From the NCBI GenBank assembly GCA_037447655.1, contig JBBHKE010001806.1:46292-86034 (forward strand): DNA of 39,743 bases, read 5' to 3'. This document shows positions 21,512 through 32,040 of the stretch, one piece after another. Each line of letters starts with the position of its first letter. The stretch's first letter is position 1. The notes under the pieces were generated by a model. That model searched no databases, was not told the origin of the DNA, and worked only from the letters and a program-made list of their open reading frames with translations. The position numbers were made by a program, and so were the translations under genes. Source of the DNA: Zygnema cylindricum (Eukaryota > Streptophyta > Zygnematophyceae > Zygnematales > Zygnemataceae).

Positions 21512-22754
21512 GTTTACTACGTGCGTAATATGAGTACGGGACATCTATGCTTTTTTTGCCTCCTATTATTAGCAATTTTCCCTGAAAGTTGTGATCCTTT
21601 TGAGATAAAATCTATCATAATCCACCTGTTTTAATCGTTGTAAGATTTAATAATTTTTGACGTTGAAATTGAAGGCACATTTTTGTTAATTGAACGTGCT
21701 ATTTCTGTTAGCAGAGCCGTGCTCGCGTCTTTTTTGCCCTCCAGGTTGGAACTGCAATGATTGCAATAGATTTGGGCCGATGGTGTGCAATGGCCCGAGT
21801 CAATAACCTCGTAACGGGGGTCAAAGTCAAGAAATTCGAATCCGACAGCGACGGGTCATCCAAGTCTCACATTAACCGAACTTTACGAGTACCGGTTCGT
21901 CAAATCTGGTAGAAATTGAGTTAATGCGACAAGGATCTCCGTAAGTACTAAAATTTCAATGTCGATTCGCGCTTTTCTTACAGCGCGTTACCACCTTCCG
22001 TACGGTACTGTACTATAGTAAAAACATCGCATGATTACAAAGTTGAGGTGGCTTTTCGTGACGATTTACCCTTTTAACCGTTTAATCGTCTCGACGTCTG
22101 CGTCACTTCATGAACCAAAAAGTCAAAAACCGTACTGTTGACTAAACACATAAGTGGCCCACGAAGAAAACACGCTATAGGACGTAATCTACTGTAGTAT
22201 AAGCTATTAGCAAATCCGCTTGAAAACTAAATAATTCACGAACACCAATAGTAAATTAATTACGAAAGGTGTACTGTACTTTTCCCAGTCGTCTGTTTCG
22301 AGTCGCGTAAATTCTGTTCCGTACATCCGAGCTGCAAGAGACAAGTTTAGACAACTTGGATTTCCAGTCGACGACTTTCGCCAAAAAAACAACTTTTTTG
22401 TCGTTTTCAGGAACAGCAACAGTAACGTACCGTACCGTACCTGATTTTCGGTCCGCAAGCGCCTATAAATTCGAAAGCCTAACCTACATTTGGAAGGCAG
22501 ACAATCGAGCTTTTTCGAAGAAATAATCCCGACTGTCGATTTCAAATTCCCTTCAAAATTCAAAAAATTCTCCGTTTTTAGTCACTAGTAAGTTGTTCTA
22601 GTCAGCTTTATCCTCCAGGAACCCTAACATTCTCGACTATTTTCTTTACCGCCGGAATATCCGGACATATTTTCTCAAATTTGTGAAAGATTTTATTAAT
22701 TTTTGTGGTTGAAATTGAACGCACATTTTTTTTTTTTGTTTCTTAATTTATAGA
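21512..22754. other. Intergenic DNA with an unassigned minus-strand open frame
   Basis: On the minus strand 22563-22207 is open for 118 codons from a TTG. It contains a GTACGG donor-like and a CTCTTGCAG acceptor-like site that could cut it, but the product has no recognisable domain. The rest shows no gene. Just before 22755 the sequence TTTGTTTCTTAATTTATAG looks like a splice acceptor, so an upstream non-coding exon is possible. Confidence 0.3.
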
Positions 22755-23165
22755 ATGTCTTCTGAAAATCGAAATTCGAGAAATTCCGAAGATAATGAAA
22801 TTCAAATAGAAGTGGCCGATTTGTTATGTGACATTGATTCACTAGAGTTAAAAAATCTTAGTGAGGAATACGTGGGAGGGCCAGAAAAAAAAGGTACTTT
22901 TTTTTTTTTTTTGTTGTTGTAGTTGTTTAATGTTACATATTTTACTTTTTACATTTTCATAATTATACTTGATGGGGCATTGTTTTTTTTTTTCTTTAAA
23001 TTTAATTGCATAAATAATTTTCTCTAAACCTCCATTTTATTTTTTATTACTATATATATTAATAAGAATATATGTATATTAAACATACATGTAAAAGTAT
23101 ATTTTGATTCAATTTTTCTTATTAAAGGTGGAAAAAAACGGAAATTGGATTACACATTGGCCTAA
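22755..23165 (+). CDS. Possible two-exon gene for a 58-residue acidic/basic protein
   Basis: Exon 1 22755-22893 starts MSSENRNSRNSEDNEIQIE and exon 2 23128-23165 ends GGKKRKLDYTLA then TAA. The intron (GTACTT...TTAAAG) splits a Gly codon in phase 1. The N-terminal part is Ser/Asn/Glu-rich, the middle has Leu/Ile/Asp helical character, and the C-terminal KKRK could be a nuclear signal. It matches no family I know. It ends 212 bases before the lipase start and could be an upstream reading frame of that transcript or part of a longer gene. Support is only the splice signals and coding-like composition. Confidence 0.3.
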
Positions 23166-23377
23166 TTAGATCATCATTTAATTTATCATACCGATAATTC
23201 CTCGCCAATTCTTCGCAAACTTTACATTCATACTTTATTTCTTATTTCGACAAATTCCGAATAAATTATTGCTTTGAACTCCGTTTTTAGCTCAGTTTTT
23301 TGCATTCAGCGTCCTGCATTTCAATGCCTGTCCTTTTTTTTTTTTTTAAGAACCATCCAAACCACCCCACCCATCCA

Positions 23378-26300
23378 ATGTTCCGCATATTTGTCCTATT
23401 GTTACAAGTTTGTTCCTTTGCTTTTGTAAGGAAAAACGGAACATAATTTAGTGTAGATCAGGGTGCATATTAACGGACCGAACCTGATACCAACATTAGA
23501 ATGGATTAATTAACATTTAGGTCTAATTCCTCATAATAAATAACCTTCGATAAGCTGATACCAAAATTGGTGTGGATTCACAGCTCAGGCTCTGGAATTT
23601 ATCTACAAAAACATCAAAAGGCACTTGAAGGGGCAACAAGAATGGAACATTTTTGACCTCTCTTTTGGTCTCCACAAATTGTTTTTAAAACATTTGAAGG
23701 AGGGAGCGATAGACACAATTAAGGACGAAAGTGCTGAACCACTAACCGCTTCCAGGTCTTTCTCTCCCTCTCCCTCCTCCCTCACCCCTTCCCTCTCCCT
23801 CTCACTCTCTCCCTCCCTCTAGTTTTCCAACCTTTTTCGAGGTTCTGATTACATGCTGAACGCGTAAACAGATGTTTATTTTGAAGTTAATTTAAAACTA
23901 AAATCTTTCTATAGTCACTAAAATGAGCTGTTATGTCACGCAGAAACAAGTGTCTTTGCTTTTCTCAGACATGTTCTTTTGTGTCTCACTATCTCTGTGT
24001 AACCAAAACTGCAGAGAGGAGAGTTTTGAGATTCTCCGGTGGCTTCGATGGGCTTTGGCTGCCTACAAAAAAATATCTTCTGAGTTAGCTTGCACACTTG
24101 GGGTATTTTTCAAATTCACCCTCCACCACTGTCTCGTATTTTTCAATTTTAGATTTGGGACATGTTTTTGGGTTTTTAGACAGGTGACAGACTTGTTTTT
24201 TTTTTCCCTTAGAGCGTATTTTTTATCTTCATCGGTACCAGTAATTGTTTGATTGCTACACCGTGCATCGCTATTAGTGTTAATAATTTTTTCGCCACTT
24301 AAAACATTTTTTCTCCTACACAATTGTCGGATTTTCAATTTGAGACCGCCAATCAGAAGCTGAGAATCTTACCTTTCAATCGCAGCCGTCAGATCCACTA
24401 TCCGACAAGTGTGTACGGAGAAAAGATGTTTTAAGTGGCGAAAAAAACATTAACACTAATAGCGATACTCGGTGTAGTTAATTATATCCATGTATGTTCA
24501 AAAGCATTCGGCGCCAGTATTATTGGCTTAAGCTCTTGTCAGCAAATAAGAAAAAGGTTTCTCAGTTCAGGAACCTATTGTTACTTCACAAAAAGAAGGA
24601 ATCTTTCTTGAGTATTGACGAATTCACAAAATTCTGGCCTTTAAAATTCTACTTTTACTGTTGACCCACTTATGTTATTTGATGAATTCATTTCTTGTTG
24701 CTCAAAGTTACACCTTCTCTGCTTGTTTTTGCTGACCACTCTCTCTTTCTCTTTCTCTTTCTTCACCTCTAACCTTCTTTTTATTTGCAGGTTAATGAAA
24801 ATTGTGATTTGAAACATGTGGATGAGGCAGCATTTATGCGAGCCGCTTATTACTTCGCAGTGGATAAAAATCGCAAATGTGTCGTTTTTGGGATTCGTGG
24901 GACGTCCTAATTTTCAGATTTTCTCACAGATTTGACTGCACACAGCGAAAAATTTGAACACGGGTAAAACTGAAACGCAATTATTATTATTACTATGGAT
25001 TTGTTCATTAATTGGTTTGGACGATTGTTCATTTTTTTCATTTTGGATATTTGCTCATTAACTCATTTGAATATTTGAATATTTGGACATTGGAAATTTG
25101 TTTTAGTTATTTGGATGGGAGCTAACTATTGTACTTGACTTGTCTTTCATGTGAACAGTTATGCCCATTCAGGAATGTTACAGGCTGCAGAATCTCTCTT
25201 GAAGAGAGAGAAAATCCATTTAAACATCATTATGGAAAAACATCCGGTAAGCTTCGTCTTATTTCATTTGGCTCGTCACTTTCTCGCCTTTTGGTGCTGA
25301 GATTCCAGGACTCTTTTTTGACTCTTTTTTGACTCTTTTCTGTGGAAACAAGCAAGATCTTGAAGAAAAACAGTGAGTAACAGAAATTTTCCGAATTGGT
25401 CCTTCGACTCACAACTAATTTTTCAAGTTTATTTTTTAGGGTTTCGACCTTGTCATTACGGGACACTCTCTTGGCGCTGGAATTGCTGCAATCCTCACTA
25501 TTCTTTTACACAAAACCCAAGTTTTGGATGTGGATAATTCCAAAATAAGGTGCTGGGCCTACGCCTGCCCGCCATGTGTCGACAAAAAACTTGCGGTTTC
25601 CATGTCAGCTTATGTCTCTACCATCGTTCTTCAAGTAAGTGGTTGGGGAAAAACTGATGAGTAACTCACCCGTTTTGGTGTTGCCATTTTTTGTTTTTCC
25701 AGTTTAATAGCATTTTTAACTTGTCGTTTTTAAGCTTTATACAGATTTTTAAGTAGGGGAGGAAACCAAACTTTATCCTTATAGGTTACTTTTGAAGTTC
25801 TAGTAACGGACCGGCTAAGTTGTTGACAATAAGGAACGAGTTATTATGCCTAAACTTATTCAAATTTTCTGCATATTGTGTTATTTAATTTTGTCTTTAT
25901 TATTTTTGCAGGATGATATGGTTGCACGATTCAGTTTGGCTTCCTTGGAAGATCTTCGAACCGAAATGAAGGAGACAGAGTTGTAAATTCCATCACTTTT
26001 TTTTCCCTCACAGAGCATTATGAGTCTTGCTTTAGTCGAGATTAGAAAGATGGATAAGATGGTATTTTTGCCTGTTTCAAATAAGTCGTTTTTATGCATT
26101 TCTTTTCCCTCCTTTTGTACAAGTCTTCAACGCTAAAGCGATTGTTCTTACCATGCCTTTCTTTCCTTTCTTTGTCTTTTCCTGTGCTTCTGTTTTCTTG
26201 GTTCTTTCCTTTTTTTCCTCAGAGCCTCAGTCCTTCGAGAAAATAGCATGAGTCAACGTTCGGCTGCTTTAGTATCGAAGTGCCACACTAATTTTTGTAA

Positions 26301-27138
26301 GACACTTGAAGTTGAAAAATGGGATATCTCCAAAATGATAAATTCTTCAATTATACATGGGTTCCGTGAGTTAAAAAATAAAGCGAAAAGTGGAAACCTT
26401 GGTTCCAAAGCCAAAAAAGGTGTAGAAATTTGTTCAAGGATGAAAGCGGCTGTGAAGAATGTCGCCAATGAAAGTGAGTGAAATGGACGTTGATGCATAA
26501 AAAATGAAATAAGAAAACCAAGTAAAATTATGGACCTAAAGAATGATACCATTTCTTAATTTTTCTTTTTCTCCCGCGTAAAAGTTAGGAGACGTAATGT
26601 TTGATGGAAATTGAAAGCCAAAATAGGAAATACATAGGAAAATTTTGGAGCCTCCACATGCTCTTTTTTGACGGTGTCTTAATTCCGTTTGAAATGTTTT
26701 TGTTTTACTTTTTCTTATACAGTTGTAGAATCGACGATGGACGAGGAACATAGAGGACGGTTTACCAGATGTAAAAGTTTTCCGCCTATTTCCCCAAATG
26801 GGGAACATCGTCTATTTGCACCCGGCCTTTTGTACCACATTGTCCGCGAAAAATCAGAATTGGAACCACCATTTAGTGTAGAGGACCTGGCGAATCTTGA
26901 AAAGTTAGTCGTAAACGGAAATAACAAGGCAGAGGTGGAGCACTGGATAAATACGATAAAAATTAAGCTAAACAAGAAAGGTCGACATGGTAACTTTCTA
27001 TGGCGACATATCATCTACAAAGGGACAAATCGAGAAAAGAGATTCGAAAAGATGGTTTTGTCGTTTACTATGTTAAAAGACCATAGTGGTTCCAAATACT
27101 GTGAAGGCATCATCAACGCTATTCAGTGGAGTAAATAA
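23378..27138 (+). CDS. Class-3 lipase, diacylglycerol-lipase-like, nine exons, with one in-frame stop
   Basis: Predicted alpha/beta-hydrolase that hydrolyses acylglycerols. Exons: 23378-23425, 23589-23755, 24015-24102, 24791-24963, 25159-25246, 25440-25634, 25912-25982, 26223-26473, 26723-27138. All introns are GT-AG, phases agree at every junction and the sum is 499 codons. The N-terminus (MFRIFVLLLQVCSF) is hydrophobic, a signal or anchor. Family landmarks: RWALAAY in exon 3; VVFGIRGT (residues 132-139) and FLTDLTAHSE in exon 4; YAHSGMLQAA in exon 5; the nucleophile motif GHSLGAG (Ser198) and the CPPC segment in exon 6; DDMVAR (catalytic Asp, probably 255) in exon 7; RLFAPG and the terminal LKDH (His481) in exon 9. 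The insertion in exon 8 is basic and helical. The anomaly is TAA at 24908-24910, codon 141, at a Ser position conserved in the family. The gene is therefore a recent pseudogene, a null allele, or unusually spliced. Exon 1 is the least certain. Confidence 0.75.
23756..23821. repeat. Pyrimidine-rich CTCTCCC repeat in lipase intron 2
   Basis: From the GTCTTT donor onward the intron is almost pure C and T (TCTCTCCCTCTCCCTCCTCC). It is the same repeat type as the purine tracts near 31-35 kb but on the opposite strand. Confidence 0.85.
24259..24474. mobile_element. 216-bp TA-flanked MITE inside lipase intron 3
   Basis: The ends are CACCGTGCATCGCTATTAGTG and the inverted CACTAATAGCGATACTCGGTG, flanked by TA. 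Long arms pair: CGCCACTTAAAACATTTTTTC on the left against GAAAAGATGTTTTAAGTGGCG on the right. It is nearly identical in plan to 39380-39597. It lies in the longest lipase intron (688 bases) and away from both splice sites. Confidence 0.85.
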
Positions 27139-28072
27139 GGTAGATAAAATAGTAAGCCCTATTACATTGGGCAATGATAAACCATATAAATTCATTATAA
27201 GAAAAAGAGGACAAAACGAAAGTGAAAGATGTAACACATGATCAAACAAACAAAAACAAAAAATTGCAGCCATAAACTAGATGGCCATGAATACTAGAAT
27301 TCAAAATTCCACTCTACTATTGAGCCTCTATATTTAGTTAGTTTTATTTGCTTGATAAATAAGTCCTAGAACACTAAGTCTTAAGTGTACTACTTTAATT
27401 AGTGTTCTTGTACTTCTTGTACTCTTTTTTTGGATATTATTTTAGCTTAGAAAGATTCCCACTAACTTTTGGAATCTTTCCAACTAGTGATCCTTTTTAC
27501 CTTTTTTAGATCTACCTAGATTAGTCCTACCTAACTAGTTCTACCTCCACTTTGTTTATTAAGGCTTCCACGTTTGAGTTCCAATGTAAAACTAAAACGT
27601 CTCACTGTCCTATTTAATCAATATAGAACTTAGCTTCACGACAGCCTTGTCTTTGTCTCTTGTTGTCCTTTTTGTGCTTTTCCATCATCTATTTTGTCAT
27701 CTCTATTTCCTTGCTATTACGTTTATTTTTACTTTATGGTCGCTAACGTTGTACGATATAGACCCACGGCCTCGGCCGTTGCAAACTGAGCTCATAAATT
27801 TAAAGGACAAGACTTTTATAATTGGAAATTTCAAATTCAGCATCTCTTTAGTTTTAAGAAGTTATGGGGACCTATCATTGGTGGTGTGCGAATCCCAATT
27901 TATCAACCGGACATGAAGGAATAATGTGTGAGGTCCCCCACCAAGTGTTATATTACGTTTATGAAGCAATTACTGCGGTGGTGTCCCAAAAAAGTGTTGT
28001 ATGTATGATCTTTTTCTCACTACTAGGGTTGAGTGAACAAATAGAGAGGGAAGCAAAAGGCACGAGGGAGGC
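27139..28072. other. Downstream region of the lipase, no clear gene
   Basis: AT-rich DNA with several CTAGxxCTACCT repeats near 27520-27550. Open frames at 27647-27916 and 27864-28103 overlap in different frames. The first is hydrophobic at its start (SLVVLFVLFHHLFCHLYFL) but nothing identifies a family. The 3' end of the lipase transcript should lie in the first few hundred bases; a weak GATAAAAT signal is at 27143. Confidence 0.35.
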
Positions 28073-28075
28073 TAA

Positions 28076-28290
28076 GGGTGTGGCTCCATCAAGCAAAAAG
28101 TGAGGTTGTTTACTGAAAAACGTACCTTTCCGTACTAAGCCGTACTGCTTTTTTTCTTTTTTTTATGTAAAATTTGTTTATTGGAGATTCGACAAGATTC
28201 TTCAAACTTTTGGGTGAACCTTTCGACAGCCCGATTTTGAGTGTTTGAAGCAAACGCTCCTTTTGTCTAATGTCTGGAGAGTCTCCACAA
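28076..28290. repeat. Third, diverged copy of the left-end repeat seen at 1222 and 8739
   Basis: It starts after TAA with GGGTG, contains AAAGTGAGGTTGTTTACTG and then GGAGATTCGACAAGATTC (about 28184-28201), in the same order as 1222-1420 in duplicated unit copy 1 and 8739-8940 in copy 2. All three start with GGGTG after a TTA or TAA. The right end is not identifiable. Confidence 0.65.
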
Positions 28291-28298
28291 CTATCCCC

Positions 28299-28360
28299 AA
28301 GAGGACACTTTCCACACACTGGACGTGTCAAGAGGACACTTTCCACACACTGGACGTGTC
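28299..28360. repeat. Perfect 31-bp tandem duplication
   Basis: Two adjacent identical 31-base units beginning AAGAGGACACTTTCCACACA and ending GGACGTGTC. No function is apparent. Confidence 0.95.
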
Positions 28361-28774
28361 TATTGGTACACTTGGAAACAAAATATATAATATAAGGCGG
28401 ACGAGCGATTACAACCTAATATTTGGCAAAAGGCCATGTGCCTTTGTACAGAGTGAGTCAAATCGACTGGAAGCGACGAAAAAATATTTGCCGGAGGATA
28501 TCCTTTGACGCTTCTTTTCCTTCGCGGAAAGGACTTTGCGTTTAAAACATAATGGCATAATTTGTATAGTGATAAAGTACGCACGTACAAAAGCTAAAAT
28601 TTAATACGTTTTTATATATTTTAAATTTCGCTTGTCCGCACAGATTTGCAATTCAGATTTTGTGCTTTTCAAATCTTTTAATATTCGCGGCGGTCTGAAC
28701 AGGAACCTACGTGTTTCCAATCGAAATGAAGCACGTAGGCGATAAGTGCCTTGCTGGCACGACCTGATAAATAA

Positions 28775-29470
28775 GGGTGGACTTCCGTTAGCGAAAAAGT
28801 GGGGTTTTTTACTGAAGGCCGTACCGTTTCGTACAGGTTCGTACAGAAATATATTTTTTTCAACGAAAACAACATTACAGAAAATTGTCCAAGGTTGTAG
28901 GCGTAAATTAGGACCGTCGGATTTTAATTACACTTTATATCCGTGATGCCGCGTCACTAACCTACAGTTTTCTAAGACCGTGCACAGTGAGGACAATTCT
29001 CGAATACAGAACGTGTAAAAATAGGCCGCGTGGAAAAGATAAAAAGAATCCACGATGAGCGCGCGTGTATGTGCGTACACGTCGCAAGGGCCATGTGCCT
29101 TTCGCCAGGGTGGCTGCGAATCAGCCGAAATTATTCCGTCACGCTCCCACCATCAAAGTTTGCTGCCGCCTTTTTGTCGTTGCGTTTTGAAATTTTGGGT
29201 AGTACATTTAATGCCCTCTGTACGAGTCATTAATTACCTCCGCTGGTACAGATATTATCTCCGCTGGTACAGATATTACCTCCGCTCGTACAGATATTGC
29301 GTTCTGACATTGCATTCGAAGATTCTTTCCAGATTTTAAGCATCGAATATTAAACTACGTGTTACCAACCAGAATGAGCCACGCAGGTTTACAGACGCGA
29401 CCTAATGGAAGGCACGCCCTTCAGTAAAATTTTCCGTACAATTACTGGGACGCCTAATGGAAGTCCACCC
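28775..29470. mobile_element. Harbinger-like non-autonomous element, 696 bp, TAA target duplication
   Basis: The ends are GGGTGGACTTCCGTTAG and the inverted CTAATGGAAGTCCACCC. Both flanks are TAA (28772-28774 and 29471-29473), the 3-bp TWA target of PIF/Harbinger transposons. Subterminal inverted matches (ACTGAAGG near 28812, CCTTCAGT near 29419) add support. No transposase is visible. A small 21-bp triplicate lies within. Confidence 0.65.
29235..29297. repeat. Three 21-bp tandem repeats
   Basis: Three copies of TACCTCCGCTGGTACAGATAT with one or two changes each. They would read as a 7-residue repeat (YLRWYRY) in the open frame 29055-29339, but that frame has no other support and lies inside a transposon. 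Confidence 0.9.
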
Positions 29471-30116
29471 TAAGTGATAAAAATACAACTGCCAGTAAAC
29501 GTGTGCGTACGATTGCTAGAAATGCCTGATGGACGACGACCTTAAGCCAAAACCAGAGAGGAGTGGTGAACTAATAGTGTGGTGTGAAAAAAATGTGGAA
29601 AGAATTAGTGTGGTGTGAAACAAATGTGGAAAGGATTAGTGTGGACGCCAAAAGCTCTAAAACCAATACTACAAGTATGGGAATCGTCCGAGAAAAATTA
29701 ATTAAAACCCCTTTTGTTCCCATGGACTCAGATGGTTTACCATCGCTCTATCTTAATTCACTTTTGTGTTTTTCAAAAGGTATTTTCTCATATCAAAGCC
29801 TAAAACCCGGTTTTGCTTCCCATATTCGGCAGTGGGATCATGCATCTTAGGTCAATAGAATTTTTTTAACAAATCATATTGGTATCTGCTCCAGTCCATG
29901 TCAAAAAAAACATTATTTCTAACATATTATTCTTTTTCAGAAATTGTCGAATACGGTGAGAATATGTTTGTTACATATACACTATACAAATATAATTATA
30001 ATCGTAGATTATGTTACAAATACAATTTGCCAACATTTTGGACACATAATCATTGAATATTACTGTTGAAATCACACTTTGTTGCAGAATTTGTTAACGG
30101 AATACAAAAAACAAAA
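29471..30116. other. Intergenic region with a 31-bp tandem repeat
   Basis: At 29575-29649 a 31-base unit starting TAGTGTGGTGTGAAA occurs twice and begins a third time. The open frame 29584-29850 runs through it. Its later part (MGIVREKLIKTPFVPMDSDG) has some coding character but is unrecognised. The rest is AT-rich. Confidence 0.4.
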
Positions 30117-30365
30117 AGTTACGCTTCCATGCAACGTAGAAAAGGGCCAAACGTAGTATGCTTTTTCGGGCTGTTACAACCAATAGCAGATGGTTTGAAA
30201 TTAATGATCAAAGAGCCTATAATGCCAAGTAGCGCCAATTTGTTCATTTTCATGGGTCCTGTCATTTCAATTATGTTGAGTTTAGTTGCTTGGGCCTGTA
30301 TCCCTTTTGATTATGGTATGGTACTCTCCGATGTAAACATAGGTATACTTATATATTTTTGCAGA
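30117..30365 (+). pseudogene. nad1: Mitochondrial nad1 fragment inserted in nuclear DNA
   Basis: The frame reads [58 protein letters not shown] and VNIGIL in order. This is unmistakably NADH dehydrogenase subunit 1 of respiratory complex I, roughly the first-loop to second-helix part. Only about 80 residues are present. The expected N-terminal membrane helix and everything beyond IGILY are missing, and an extra base after ATACTT shifts the frame at the right end. The flanks are unrelated nuclear-type DNA, so this is most likely a nuclear mitochondrial insertion (NUMT), not a working gene. Good preservation suggests a fairly recent transfer. Confidence 0.85.
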
Positions 30366-31136
30366 GTACAAAAAGTATAAAATAAGAATACTGGATCAAA
30401 ACCATCTTAGTGAATCGGTTTTCTTCAATACCTGATTAAGAACTATCTCCAATAATAAGCTATAACACTTTCACTACTCCCACTAAATAAAATATTAATA
30501 TTAAACAACGTATATTTTCAGAGTGAAACAAATTGCTATGTATTAACGTTAATGTAAACCTTAAAAAGATCAAATTCACTAAATAAAAAACCTCAACACC
30601 TACAATTTAAACATCATAATAAATAGCGACAGCTGTTGACTTAAAAGACAACGTATAAATATACATAACAGGTAAACAAAAATAAAAACTACCAACCACT
30701 TTTTTTTCTTTGGTCGAATCTCCGAAGATCTAAACTCCATCGTTGTGACAGGAGTCACATGAAACAGCAAAGAGACAAAAACGGAGTGCCATCAATGAGG
30801 TATAAATACGAGATTTTATTTTTTAATCAACATTAATAAAATATCTCATTATCCAGGATAAGCGTTTACTCTCATCCATTTGGTTGCCGACCATTTGCTT
30901 CCCTTAATAACCGGACAAGATCCTGTTTCAAAAACAAAAAAAAGGTTAGGATATTTTATTAAACCTTGTTAATTCTCCCATATCAACTATTCAATCATTT
31001 TCCCTTTGAAAGCAATAGCAGGTTTTAACACCAGAAAAGGGGGACGAAAAATAAAAAAACTTTTGTAAAAATGGTTTTAAATGTATGTTTAACTCCTTTC
31101 TCAGTAAGCCAACTGGAAAAAGTGGAATAAACATTG
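30366..31136. other. AT-rich intergenic DNA, nothing recognised
   Basis: No open frame or repeat of note was seen. Several AATAAA-like words occur, as expected in AT-rich DNA. Confidence 0.5.
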
Positions 31137-31296
31137 GAGGGAGAGGGAGAGGGAGAGGGAGAGGGAGAGGGAGAGGGAGAGAGGAGTGGGAGAGGAAGGA
31201 GAGAAGGAGAGGGAGGGAAGGGGAGGGTGGAGGGAGGGAGGGAGGGAGAGAGAGAAAGAGAGAGAGAGATAGATAGAGAGAGGGAAAGAGAAGGAG
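31137..31296. repeat. GGGAGA purine repeat
   Basis: It starts with regular GGGAGA hexamers at 31140, then mixed GGGAGG, GGGAGAGA and AGAGAT units. The plus strand is almost pure purine. Confidence 0.95.
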
Positions 31297-31515
31297 AGAA
31301 CTAACAACAGTGTTTCTAAAACTTTACCGTGGAGAGAAAACGGGTCATCCGTAGTATCCGGTTTCAGACTCCAGAAAAGGAGAGCATCGCCCATTTTCGG
31401 ACGAACCGCTTTTCCCTCTTTCGCACAAGCCGACAACTCATTGAAATCCGGTCGATCGGAATCAGTACTCGCCACCGGAAACGTTGTCTCTCCTCCTTCT
31501 TCCACATCTGATCTG
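31297..31515. other. Non-repetitive island between purine tracts
   Basis: About 220 bases of mixed composition. Read on the minus strand it is open without a stop and continues into the flanking repeats, but it shows no recognised domain. Confidence 0.45.
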
Positions 31516-32040
31516 GGAAACGGAAACGGAAATGGAAACAAGAACGGGAATGGGAATGGGAATGGGAATGGGAATGTGAAAGGGAATGGGAATGGGAATG
31601 TGAGAGGGAAAGGGAACGGGAACAGGAACGGGAACGGGAAGAGGAACGAGAAACAGAAGCAGGGAGGGAATGGAGACGGAAGTGGAAAGTGATGGAGACG
31701 GGAAAGTTAAGGGGAAGGGATGGAGATGAAGTGGAAAGAGAGAAGGAAATGGAAACAGAAGAAACGGAGAGGGACACGAGAAACAGGAACAAGAACGTGA
31801 ACGAAAAGGGAAAGGGAAACACAAAGGGAAAGGAAAAGGAAAAGGGGAAGGGGAAGGGGAGAGGAAGGGAAAGGGGAAGGGGAGGGGAGATGAAACAGCA
31901 TTTAGCTAGAGGACAAGGAATTTGGTCGAGAGGGTGGGAGAAAGGAAGGCGGGAGGAGAAGGGATAACCTAAAATAGGTTGAGGAATTTGGGGGGGAAAT
32001 GGGGAAGGAGTGCAGAGGGAGAGGGAGAGGGAGAGGTAGA
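31516..32040. repeat. GGGAAT/GGGAAC purine repeat grading into GGAAAGG and GGGAGA
   Basis: Runs of GGGAATGGGAAT (about 31545-31575), GGGAACGGGAAC, then GGGAAAGG and GGGGAAGGGGAG blocks, and a final GGGAGAGGGAGAGG near 32015-32035. Frames reading GNGNGNG or pure charged repeats are artefacts. Confidence 0.9.

Noticed and set aside
22207-22563. Minus-strand 118-codon frame as a gene
   Set aside because: It has no ATG at its start, no recognisable domain and internal splice-like signals. It cannot be told from chance.
24908-24910. TAA reassigned to an amino acid (altered genetic code)
   Set aside because: The lipase, the small upstream gene and several copia breaks all end in or contain TAA at places where a stop is expected or is plainly a lesion. 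One internal TAA is better explained by mutation.
28299-28360. Two 31-bp repeats as a CRISPR array
   Set aside because: There are only two units, directly adjacent with no spacers, in a eukaryotic context.
29055-29339. Frame containing three YLRWYR repeats as a repeat protein
   Set aside because: It lies within a Harbinger-like element and is explained by a 21-bp tandem repeat. Nothing else suggests coding.
30066-30380. A complete nuclear gene of 104 codons
   Set aside because: Only the middle is nad1. The first ~17 codons and the last few are unrelated flank read in frame, and the right end is frameshifted.
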